A stretch of 6,493 bases of DNA, from contig JABMPI010000277.1 in the NCBI GenBank assembly GCA_013203755.1, positions 1 to 6,493 on the forward strand, read 5' to 3'. Below the pieces are notes generated by a model. The model saw nothing but the letters and a program-made list of their open reading frames with translations, had not been told where the DNA came from and did not search any database. Below are positions 1 through 5,833 of this stretch, in pieces (the stretch's first letter is position 1; the number at the start of each line of letters is the position of its first letter). The stretch is from Bacteroidota bacterium. Lineage in GTDB: Bacteria; Bacteroidota; Bacteroidia; Bacteroidales; Prolixibacteraceae. The position numbers and the translations under genes were made by a program.

Positions 1-41
1 AAATGAACCTGTATTTAATCACTCATATAAATAAAATAATT

Positions 42-518
42 ATGAAAAATTTAAAAGTATTATTATCAATTTTTGTTCTCGGTGTATTTATTTTAGCAAC
101 TAGTTGCAAAACAAACGAAACTGTGCTTCGGCCTGATGAAGTTCCTGAAGTAACTCATGTTAATCTCAATGATTTCCCAAAAGGAAAAGTATTACCCATG
201 TATGACGGCTGGGGCGGTTTGGCGGTTGATGTGAACAATGCTCCAAAAGGAACAAATTTTACCCCATTGCTTGAAGGATTGAAAAACGATCTTTGCCAGG
301 TACCACATTGGGGATATGTTGTAAAAGGTGCAGTTGAGATTGAATATGAAGATGGAAGCAAAGAAACATTTAAAGAAGGTGAAGCTTTTTATATGAAACC
401 CGGACACACCGCTGTGGTTTTGGAAGATTTACAATTAGTTAGCTTTAGTCCCGAAGATGGAATGCATGAACTCTCTGATCATTTAGAGAAAAAAGTGGCA
501 GAAATGAGCGCGAAATAA
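42..518 (+). CDS. Exported cupin-domain protein, probable lipoprotein
   Basis: A 158-codon protein with one cupin (small beta-barrel) domain; its substrate is unknown. Residues 1-21 form a basic then hydrophobic signal sequence, followed by Cys22 in the context LATSC. This is a plausible though imperfect lipobox, so the protein is probably lipid-anchored and faces the periplasm or cell surface. Residues about 85-137 form the cupin core. A CQVPHWGYVVKG stretch corresponds to a degenerate motif 1, and GEAFYMKPGHTAVV corresponds to motif 2. Cys85, His89 and His122 are candidate metal ligands, but the classical HxH pair is missing, so metal binding is an inference. The ATG at 42 is preferred over an in-frame ATG at position 3 because it places the signal peptide at the N-terminus, and the A/T-rich leader before it suits Bacteroidota. 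The next gene, 158 bp downstream on the same strand, encodes an exported CMD-family protein. Function is not established. Confidence 0.82.
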   Translation: MKNLKVLLSIFVLGVFILATSCKTNETVLRPDEVPEVTHVNLNDFPKGKVLPMYDGWGGLAVDVNNAPKGTNFTPLLEGLKNDLCQVPHWGYVVKGAVEIEYEDGSKETFKEGEAFYMKPGHTAVVLEDLQLVSFSPEDGMHELSDHLEKKVAEMSAK

Positions 519-527
519 TCCTCAATG

Positions 528-602
528 ACAGTATACAAATACAGACAATTTTATTCAATTTAATCAATAGTTGAATCATTTGGTCTGTATTTGCTAGGCT
601 GT
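528..602. repeat. Large imperfect inverted repeat between the cupin and CMD genes
   Basis: Positions 536-546 (CAAATACAGAC) are perfectly complementary to 583-593. Inside this, ATTCAA at 553-558 pairs with TTGAAT at 571-576 around a 12-nt loop. Outside it, ACAG at 528-531 can pair with CTGT at 599-602. Together these make an extended cruciform or RNA hairpin of about 75 bp. No T-run follows it on the + strand, so it is not a standard intrinsic terminator. It could be an RNA processing or stabilising element in a cupin-CMD transcript, a regulator site, or the remnant of a small mobile repeat. The pairing is seen directly; the role is not known. Confidence 0.6.
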
Positions 603-676
603 TACCATCAACGCATTAATATCGGGCTGCTATCACAAATGATTAATTCTTATTGTTTAATTTAAAATTTAATATC

Positions 677-1162
677 ATGAAAAATTTTGTTAGAACGTTC
701 ATTAAAAGTACAATTTTTATTGTTGCCATTGCAGCATTTTCAATGACTTTATCCGCACAGGAAAACACTGAGGCTTACAATAAAGCCAAGCAGGAAATTA
801 CCCAAACATTTGGGATTTTTCCTGATTTTTTCGATGCATTTCCACAACATGCACTTCCGGGAGCCTGGCAACTATTTAAAGAGTTAAAAGGGCCCAAAAG
901 CCACATCGATGCAAAAAATAGTGAGTTAATCCAGCTTGCTGTTTCTGCACAGATTCCATGCGACTACTGTATTTATTTTCATACAGCATCGGCTAAAGCT
1001 TATGGTGCAACCGACGAGGAGATTAAAGAAGCAGTTGCTTTGGGTGCCGAAACAAGGCACTGGAGTATGATAATTCATGGGGCCCAAATTGACGTAGACA
1101 AATTTAAAGCAGATTTTGATAAGATGATGGAATACATGGCAGAAAAAGCAAAAGAAAAATAG
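677..1162 (+). CDS. Periplasmic carboxymuconolactone decarboxylase (AhpD-like) family protein
   Basis: A 161-codon protein of the CMD/AhpD superfamily with an N-terminal Sec signal peptide: basic start, hydrophobic residues about 11-25, probable cleavage near LSA/QEN. The mature part has the family's all-helical pattern. At its core is SAQIPCDYCIYFHTASAKAYGA, containing CxxC (Cys95, Cys98) and His102, with Glu83 twelve residues before the first Cys. This Glu/Cys/Cys/His spacing equals that of Mycobacterium tuberculosis AhpD (Glu118, Cys130, Cys133, His137); the equivalent of AhpD His132 is Tyr97. A conserved TRHWSMIIHGAQID segment follows. A thiol-disulfide or peroxide-reducing role is therefore more likely than a true decarboxylase, but the substrate is unknown. 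Export is notable because most characterised relatives are cytoplasmic. The ATG at 677 is chosen over one at 653 because the signal peptide begins there. It follows the cupin lipoprotein gene and is closed by a strong terminator. Confidence 0.88.
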   Translation: MKNFVRTFIKSTIFIVAIAAFSMTLSAQENTEAYNKAKQEITQTFGIFPDFFDAFPQHALPGAWQLFKELKGPKSHIDAKNSELIQLAVSAQIPCDYCIYFHTASAKAYGATDEEIKEAVALGAETRHWSMIIHGAQIDVDKFKADFDKMMEYMAEKAKEK

Positions 1163-1174
1163 CACTTCATTGTA

Positions 1175-1218
1175 TTGAGAAAAACTATCCGGTTGTCTTT
1201 TCCTGATAGTTTTTTCAA
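1175..1218. terminator. Rho-independent terminator, probably bidirectional, after the CMD gene
   Basis: AAAACTATC (1181-1189) pairs perfectly with GATAGTTTT (1205-1213). The stem extends outward through A1180/T1214 and then TTGA/TCAA at 1175-1178 and 1215-1218, with one bulged G at 1179. Further inward, GG (1191-1192) can pair with CC (1202-1203). The 3' arm contains six consecutive T and the 5' arm five consecutive A, so it could act in both directions. It lies 12 bp after the CMD stop and separates that gene from the propeller pair. Confidence 0.8.
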
Positions 1219-1270
1219 TATGAGTTGAACAATTAAATATTAATTAAAGGAGTGACCCTTATAACGGAAA

Positions 1271-1298
1271 TAGAATTTATGCTTGCGCATTGATTCTA
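1271..1298 (+). promoter_or_regulatory. Hairpin or dyad in the leader of the first propeller gene
   Basis: TAGAAT (1271-1276) pairs with ATTCTA (1293-1298). After one G-T wobble and one mismatch, ATGC (1279-1282) pairs with GCAT (1287-1290) around a TTGC tetraloop. It lies 37 bp before the ATG at 1336. It could be a DNA operator or a leader RNA stem. An AT-rich 15-bp dyad, TATTATTCAATAATA, follows at 1302-1316. The symmetry is visible; regulatory use is inferred. Confidence 0.35.
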
Positions 1299-1323
1299 AG
1301 ATATTATTCAATAATAAAATTAT

Positions 1324-1331
1324 AGAAGGAG
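1324..1331 (+). promoter_or_regulatory. Consensus-like Shine-Dalgarno site before the first propeller gene
   Basis: AGAAGGAG lies 4 bp before the ATG at 1336. It is close to the anti-Shine-Dalgarno complement, whereas the cupin, CMD and second propeller genes have only A/T-rich leaders, as is usual in Bacteroidota. It supports this start codon. The short spacing is slightly less than ideal. Confidence 0.6.
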
Positions 1332-1335
1332 TATT

Positions 1336-2649
1336 ATGAAAAGACATTGTGTGTTTGCTGTTCGTTTGTTGATTGTTTTATTTGTCTTAACCTTATCCAA
1401 TTTTCAATATTTAAAAGCTCAGCAAGTAAACTGGCGCGGAGAAAAAAGGGATGGCCACTTTCATGAAAGCGGTTTACTAAAACTATGGCCGGAAAATGGG
1501 CCGGAAATATTTTTAAAAGTTGAAGGTCTCGGTATTGGTCATTCATCGGCAATAGTAGTACATAACACAATTTATGTAACGGGTAAAACTGATACATTGG
1601 ATTATCTTTCAGCCATCGATTTCAAAGGGAAAATCCGTTGGAAAGTTCCATATGGAAGATCCTGGCACGGGGCGCACCCAGAAACATACAGCACACCTAC
1701 AATAGATGGGAATAGTGTTTATGTGTGTAGTGGAAGTGGTGAGTTGGTTTGTTTGAATGCAAATAGTGGTGAAATAAATTGGAGCGTGAATGTTGAAAAG
1801 GATTTTAAATCAACTAGAAGACATTATGGAAAGGCTGAGTCTCCTTTGATTGTGGATGATAATGTAATTTGTTGTCCGGGAGGTAATATTACCACTGTTG
1901 TGGCCTTCAATAAAAAAAGTGGTGAACTGGTTTGGAAAAGTAAAAGTATGAAAACTGACCCAACCTGGACATCGCCAGTATTATACGAGTATAATGAGTT
2001 TAAATTTATACTGGCAACAACAGGGGAGCATGTATTGGCACTTAATCCCACTACGGGAGACATAATTTGGATTTACCAATATTTGAAACCAGAATGGATA
2101 GAACGGTTGGATCCAAATAATGTATTCAAAAAATGGAACAACCGAGGTGAGATAAAATTGATATTAACCAACACTCCTATTTTTAAAAATGACGAAATTT
2201 TTATCTGCAAAGGATACAATTATCCTGCTGTTATGTTAAAACTAGACCCTTCTGGCAGGTCGGTAACAAAAAAATGGGTCAATCACACTTTAGACACACA
2301 CCATGGTGGGTATGTTTTGGTCGATGGAAAAATTTATGGTTCAACATGGATTAATAATGCCAATGGGAATTGGGCCTGTATTGATTGGGAAACAGGAGAG
2401 GATAATTATGATGTGAAATGGCAAAACAAAGGTTCAATAATTTATGCAGATGGAATGATTTATTGCTACGAAGAGAAGCGTGGTTACCTGGCGCTTGTAA
2501 AACCCAATCCCGAAAAATTTGAAGTGATTAGCTCTTTTAAAACTGAAGGATCCGGTATGCATTGGGCACATCCTTCAATCTTTAATGGCAAGCTTTTCGT
2601 TCGGCACAAAGATGTATTAATGGTCTATAATATTTCGGAAAACATATAA
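1336..2649 (+). CDS. Exported PQQ-type beta-propeller protein (first of a tandem pair)
   Basis: A 437-codon protein. Residues 1-29 form a Sec signal peptide (basic start, hydrophobic residues 8-23, ending LKAQ/Q). The mature protein starts with VNWRGEKRDG, a typical opening of the BamB/PQQ-like propeller family (usually WRGxxRDG). Blade repeats of the form 'LxALNxxTGxxxW' are visible at about 128-149, 188-200 and 228-245, with weaker blades towards the C-terminus. No cytochrome c CxxCH is present. A vicinal Cys pair lies at 179-180 (ICCPGG), but surrounding motifs do not match the PQQ-site disulfide of methanol-dehydrogenase-type quinoproteins, so cofactor binding is doubtful. Annotation as a dehydrogenase would be over-reach. 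A periplasmic scaffold, binding or unknown enzymatic role is possible. The start is supported by AGAAGGAG upstream. A second propeller gene follows after 57 bp in the same orientation, with a very similar signal peptide, suggesting a bicistronic unit derived from an old duplication. Confidence 0.87.
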   Translation: MKRHCVFAVRLLIVLFVLTLSNFQYLKAQQVNWRGEKRDGHFHESGLLKLWPENGPEIFLKVEGLGIGHSSAIVVHNTIYVTGKTDTLDYLSAIDFKGKIRWKVPYGRSWHGAHPETYSTPTIDGNSVYVCSGSGELVCLNANSGEINWSVNVEKDFKSTRRHYGKAESPLIVDDNVICCPGGNITTVVAFNKKSGELVWKSKSMKTDPTWTSPVLYEYNEFKFILATTGEHVLALNPTTGDIIWIYQYLKPEWIERLDPNNVFKKWNNRGEIKLILTNTPIFKNDEIFICKGYNYPAVMLKLDPSGRSVTKKWVNHTLDTHHGGYVLVDGKIYGSTWINNANGNWACIDWETGEDNYDVKWQNKGSIIYADGMIYCYEEKRGYLALVKPNPEKFEVISSFKTEGSGMHWAHPSIFNGKLFVRHKDVLMVYNISENI

Positions 2650-2706
2650 ACAAAGTAATAACTCTGGTTACAACTTTTAGCATATCAACTAATAAAAAGA
2701 AATATA

Positions 2707-4215
2707 ATGAAATCACCTTATTCGCTATTCACAAATTTACTAATCGTTCTGCTAATTGCTTTCTTAACCAATGTACAGAATTTGAAGGCTCAAGAAACAA
2801 ACTGGCCACAATTCAGAGGACCTAACTCATCAGGTAATGCAGATGAAAACTGTAAACCACCGGTTGAGTTTGGAACAGACAATAACTTGCTTTGGAAAGT
2901 TGAATTGCCCGTGGGACACTCATCGCCATGTATTTGGGGTGATAATATTTTTTTAACGGGTTTTATAAAAGAGAATAAGGAACTGCAAACAATTTGTATC
3001 AATCGAAACACCGGTAAAGTAAAATGGAGACAATCAATAAATCCTGAGAAGATTGAAAAATATCATGTTACCAGTAATGCTGCGAATGCCACCGCAGCAA
3101 CCGATGGAGAAAGGGTGGTATTCTACTTCGGTTCAAGTGGACTACACTGCTATAATTTCGATGGTGAAATACAATGGAAATTTCCTCTGGCAGTACCAAA
3201 ATCACGCCATGGAATGGGAACTTCACCTGTTATAACAGGCGATTTGGTAATACTGAATTGCTTTGGCTATAATAATGAACCATGCCTTTTGGCTGTCAAT
3301 AAATATGATGGAAAAGTCATTTGGGAACATTCTTTGCCGGTTCTGGAAGGTAAAAAACGGGATAGTTATTCAACACCTGTTATTTACAAAAACCAGGCTA
3401 TTATATACAGAAATGAAGATATTGCTGCGTATGATCTGGTAAACGGAGAAATTGTGTGGAAATATGTATTAGGAGATATGTCAGATGCAATATGTACCCC
3501 TGTTATCGGAAAAGACGTATTATATACTACCGTTTTTAGTACATTAGGGAATCCACTTATGCGCGAACAGTTTCCCGCTTTTAAAGAAATGACCTTTGAG
3601 TACGATGTGAATGGTGATAATCTGCTATCGAAAGAAGAAATAGCAGAATTTGAATTCATTATTTATCCTGAAAAAGGTGATTTAGAATCTAATAAACATC
3701 CTTTGTCTAACTTTTTCTTTATGTGGGACTTGGATAAGGATAATTTTATTGACAGCCTGGACTATGTGTCAACAACACAATTCTTTGATTCATTTCATGA
3801 AAGACAGGGAGTAAAAGCAATAAAACTGGGTGGACAAGGAGACATAAGTTTGGACAATTTTCTATGGGGATATTCTGATCATATTCCGCATGTAACTTCG
3901 CCTCTATTCTATAATAACAACTTGTACATGGTAAAGAGTGGAGGTATCTTATCCTGTTTTCAGGCAGAAAGTGGAGAATTGTTATTCCAGGAAAGGCTTG
4001 GAGCTTCAGGATCCTATTTTTCATCACCTGTTGCAGTTGATGGTAAAATATATTTTGCTTCGCGAAATGGAATTATTACTGTTGTTAAAGCTGGAAACAA
4101 GTTGAATATTCTGGCAAAAAACGATTTAGACGAGAAAATTTCGGCTACACCAGCCATAATTGGAAATACGCTTTACGTTCGTACCGCTGGGAATTTATAT
4201 GCATTTAAAGAGTAA
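2707..4215 (+). CDS. Exported PQQ-type beta-propeller protein with an inserted EF-hand pair
   Basis: A 502-codon protein. Residues 1-29 form a signal peptide ending LKAQ/E. The mature N-terminus NWPQFRGPNSSG and the LPVGHSSPCIWGD segment (67-79) are hallmarks of a widespread exported PQQ-like propeller family. Blade repeats are visible around 96-107 (CINRNTGKVKW), 195-206 (AVNKYDGKVIW), 240-251 (AYDLVNGEIVW), 412-427 and 446-466. Between blades, residues about 296-356 hold two EF-hand-type loops. D300-V-N302-G-D304-N-L-L-S308-K-E-E311 has ligands at positions 1, 3, 5, 9 and 12. D341-L-D343-K-D345-N-F-I-D349-S-L-D352 has Asp at position 12. Calcium binding is thus likely, perhaps stabilising or gating the propeller. 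No CxxCH or obvious catalytic motif is visible, so biochemical function is unknown. It lies 57 bp after its paralogue and probably shares its transcript. Its ATG at 2707 has an A-rich leader (AATAAAAAGAAATATA) and no clear Shine-Dalgarno. A GC-rich hairpin follows the stop. Confidence 0.88.
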   Translation: MKSPYSLFTNLLIVLLIAFLTNVQNLKAQETNWPQFRGPNSSGNADENCKPPVEFGTDNNLLWKVELPVGHSSPCIWGDNIFLTGFIKENKELQTICINRNTGKVKWRQSINPEKIEKYHVTSNAANATAATDGERVVFYFGSSGLHCYNFDGEIQWKFPLAVPKSRHGMGTSPVITGDLVILNCFGYNNEPCLLAVNKYDGKVIWEHSLPVLEGKKRDSYSTPVIYKNQAIIYRNEDIAAYDLVNGEIVWKYVLGDMSDAICTPVIGKDVLYTTVFSTLGNPLMREQFPAFKEMTFEYDVNGDNLLSKEEIAEFEFIIYPEKGDLESNKHPLSNFFFMWDLDKDNFIDSLDYVSTTQFFDSFHERQGVKAIKLGGQGDISLDNFLWGYSDHIPHVTSPLFYNNNLYMVKSGGILSCFQAESGELLFQERLGASGSYFSSPVAVDGKIYFASRNGIITVVKAGNKLNILAKNDLDEKISATPAIIGNTLYVRTAGNLYAFKE

Positions 4216-4223
4216 TTATTATG

Positions 4224-4262
4224 AATGAACTACACCGCTGCAAGCAGACGGGGTAGTTCATT
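4224..4262. repeat. GC-rich hairpin after the second propeller gene (REP-like or terminator)
   Basis: AATGAACTAC (4224-4233) is a perfect complement of GTAGTTCATT (4253-4262). After one A/G mismatch, CCG (4235-4237) pairs with CGG (4249-4251). The interior CTGCAAGCAG can fold further through CTG/CAG around a CAAG loop. It begins 8 bp after the stop codon. The sequence after it is TTAAAAATTA rather than a T-run, so it is a weak intrinsic terminator at best. The self-complementary GCTGCAAGC core in an otherwise AT-rich gap suggests a dispersed palindromic repeat, or a 3'-end stabiliser. Only one copy is visible here, so repeat status is inferred. Confidence 0.55.
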
Positions 4263-4314
4263 AAAAATTAGCGAAAGCTGCGTGTATATTTACAACCGAA
4301 CTGAGGTTAATATC

Positions 4315-4479
4315 TTAGAACCTGTTCACAATCTATTAAATTATGATTTTTGACTCTTTTTCGTCCCAATTTCGTTGTTCATCACTCACTTAACCCTGCT
4401 AAATTCGCTCTTCACGCCTTATTGGATACAAAAAATAGAACAAAACTTTTTAATAGAATAGATCATGAACAGGTTCTTA
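4315..4479. mobile_element. Candidate MITE (non-autonomous inverted-repeat element)
   Basis: Terminal inverted repeats bound a roughly 160-bp segment with no coding capacity. The left end, AGAACCTGTTCACAATCTATT (4317-4337), and the reverse complement of 4457-4477, AGAACCTGTTCATGATCTATT, match at 19 of 21 bases. Immediately outside the shared GAACCTG ends, TTA occurs at 4315-4317 and again at 4477-4479 in direct orientation, consistent with a 3-bp target duplication. The interior is AT-rich with several T-runs and encodes no transposase. A 3-bp TNA duplication is known for some IS5-family transposases (IS1031 group), which could mobilise it in trans, but family assignment is speculative. It sits between two convergent genes, a tolerated insertion site, and ends about 10 bp from the narI stop, so narI transcripts would run into it. 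Confidence 0.65.
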
Positions 4480-4488
4480 ATTCAAACA

Positions 4489-5211
4489 CTAATTATTCTC
4501 CGCTTTCACCCCTTCATTAAACTTGGTAGAACCACGGCGGGTTTTTCTATCCCAATTCCAAATAACATATTGGTAGGCACGGGTAATGTACACAAACGGA
4601 AATACCAGAAAATGCATTAAACGTGTAAACGGCACCATTCCCACAAAAACAAAGGCCGAAGCAACATGCAATTTTATACTAAACGGCATGGCGGCAATCG
4701 CTTCAAAATTCGGATTCAATAAAAATATTGATTTTAAGTACGGTGCCAGCGAAATGGCAAACCACGCCGAACCCCAGCGCTCGAAATAAGCTATCCACAA
4801 ACCGGAAACCACTTGAATAACGATTAAAGCATAAACGACCATATCCATTTTATAAGTTACTGTTTTTAACCTGGCAACTGAAATCCTTCGGAATATTAAA
4901 GTACTAATTCCAAACAAGGAGAGCAATCCAAAAGCAAATGCTGAGATTTCGATAATCAGTAAGCGGGTTGGTTGTCCTGTAAATGAAATAACGGATGAAG
5001 GAAACAAAAACCCAATTAAATGCCCAATAAACAGGGCAACAATTCCGATGTGAAACGAATGACTTCCCCAATACAAAATACGGCTTTCCAATATCTGCGA
5101 CGAGAGAGATGACACACTAAAAGGTTGGTTTCTATATCGAAATATTGAACCGACTATAAACATCAACAATGCCGCGTAGGGTAATCCTATAAACAGGAAA
5201 TTATTAAACAT
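4489..5211 (-). CDS. narI: Respiratory nitrate reductase gamma subunit (cytochrome b)
   Basis: NarI is the integral membrane dihaem cytochrome b that oxidises quinol and passes electrons to NarH and NarG. The 240-residue product is close to the E. coli length (about 225). Five hydrophobic helices are visible at about 5-25, 45-70, 80-107, 120-142 and 180-205. The four haem-ligand histidines are present with family spacing. His54 and His64 lie in FHIGIVALFIGH (10 apart, as E. coli His56/His66), and His182 and His200 are 18 apart (as His187/His205). The C-terminus YITRAYQYVIWNWDRK resembles the family end (YLTRKYQ) and continues as a basic and acidic tail of about 20 residues. I prefer the ATG at 5211-5209 over an in-frame ATG at 5241. 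It begins MFNNFLFIGLPY, matching NarI N-termini, follows a purine-rich AAAAGAAAAAGAG, and overlaps narJ by only 8 bp (ATGTTTAA). narG and most of narH lie outside the window. Confidence 0.95.
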   Translation of the reverse strand: MFNNFLFIGLPYAALLMFIVGSIFRYRNQPFSVSSLSSQILESRILYWGSHSFHIGIVALFIGHLIGFLFPSSVISFTGQPTRLLIIEISAFAFGLLSLFGISTLIFRRISVARLKTVTYKMDMVVYALIVIQVVSGLWIAYFERWGSAWFAISLAPYLKSIFLLNPNFEAIAAMPFSIKLHVASAFVFVGMVPFTRLMHFLVFPFVYITRAYQYVIWNWDRKTRRGSTKFNEGVKAENN

Positions 5212-5833
5212 CTCTTTTTCTTTTAAATTGTTTTCTACCAAATAATGATTTATCGATGCCAGTTACATAATGATTGAGAAAATCGGGCTTATCTTTTGTA
5301 CCAATTTTAACGGCTTCGTATTCCGAGTTATTAAAATCCATTTCTAAAAGGGAGATCAGAATTTCAAGTGGAATATTAAATATACTATTCTCGCTCTCTA
5401 ATTTTTGACTCATTTTGATTAGCGCAGGCAAAAGAATACTAACCGATAATTCTTCGGCTAATTCTCTGTTATCCGTTTTTGAAAGAAGTGTTAACATATT
5501 TGGTAAAAAATCAGCCAAATCGCTTCCGCAATTGTTGGCAATCTTTTCCTGCTCCTCTTTCATGTGGTATAAAAACCGACCTCTTTTCGAATCGTCACCA
5601 AAAATAATGTAGCCAATATCTAAATGGCAAGTAGCCTGCACATCAAAAGTTTTGATGTAATGTTCCTCCAAACTGGTCATCGATTTATCCATTTGGAATT
5701 CGACAAACGGTTCAAATTTAACACTCTGTACTATATCTTTTTCAGCGAGAAATTCCTTCACCAACAGAATACTTTTTAAAGACTCAGCCGTGGGATAACG
5801 GAACAAATCTGCGATATATTTATAAACTTCCAT
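5204..5833 (-). CDS. narJ: Nitrate reductase molybdenum cofactor assembly chaperone (delta subunit)
   Basis: NarJ is a cytoplasmic TorD/NarJ-family chaperone that binds apo-NarG, holds it for molybdenum cofactor insertion, and is not part of the final enzyme. The 209-residue product is mostly helical and somewhat shorter than E. coli NarJ (236). Recognisable family features are the N-terminal IADLFRYP (7-14), YIKTFD (59-64), FGDDSKRG (78-85; family consensus H..GDS..RG) and DLADFLPNMLTLLS (105-118; compare ELPDHLPLYLEYL). The C-terminus is basic (GRKQFKRKRD). The start is firm: the ATG at 5833 directly follows the narH TAA with no gap, and an AGAGGA ribosome-binding site (5845-5840) is embedded in the last narH codons, 6 bp upstream. 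The 3' end overlaps narI by 8 bp. Position between narH and narI is the standard narGHJI order, which supports the assignment even where sequence conservation is low. Confidence 0.92.
   Translation of the reverse strand: MEVYKYIADLFRYPTAESLKSILLVKEFLAEKDIVQSVKFEPFVEFQMDKSMTSLEEHYIKTFDVQATCHLDIGYIIFGDDSKRGRFLYHMKEEQEKIANNCGSDLADFLPNMLTLLSKTDNRELAEELSVSILLPALIKMSQKLESENSIFNIPLEILISLLEMDFNNSEYEAVKIGTKDKPDFLNHYVTGIDKSLFGRKQFKRKRDV

Noticed and set aside
3..41. Upstream in-frame ATG that would extend the cupin protein by 13 residues
   Set aside because: It would place a polar stretch before the signal peptide. The ATG at 42 gives a normal lipoprotein signal sequence and has an A/T-rich leader.
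653..676. Upstream in-frame ATG for the CMD protein
   Set aside because: The ATG at 677 starts a typical signal peptide (MKNFVR...). The extension MFNLKFNI adds no recognised feature.
1246..1293. AAAGGAGTG followed by a short GTG-started frame (13 codons) as a leader peptide
   Set aside because: The GTG overlaps the Shine-Dalgarno-like bases, leaving no spacing, and the peptide has no attenuator-like residue run.
1302..1316. TATTATTCAATAATA as a specific operator
   Set aside because: The dyad is perfect but made almost only of A and T in an AT-rich leader, so chance is a sufficient explanation. It is mentioned only with the neighbouring stem-loop.
1334..1597. Open frame on the minus strand across the start of the first propeller gene
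   Set aside because: No recognisable protein features, and it is antisense to a clear coding gene. Similar antisense frames at 926-1165, 3384-3659, 3746-4027 and 4586-4789 were dismissed for the same reason.
1336..4215. Calling the two propeller proteins PQQ-dependent alcohol dehydrogenases
   Set aside because: No quinoprotein dehydrogenase signature, catalytic Asp context or CxxCH haem motif could be recognised; the blade repeats alone do not imply PQQ binding.
5212..5241. Ten-residue N-terminal extension of NarI from an ATG at 5241
   Set aside because: The polar MVENNLKEKE does not match NarI N-termini and would overlap narJ by 38 bp. The inner ATG gives an 8-bp overlap and a normal first membrane helix.
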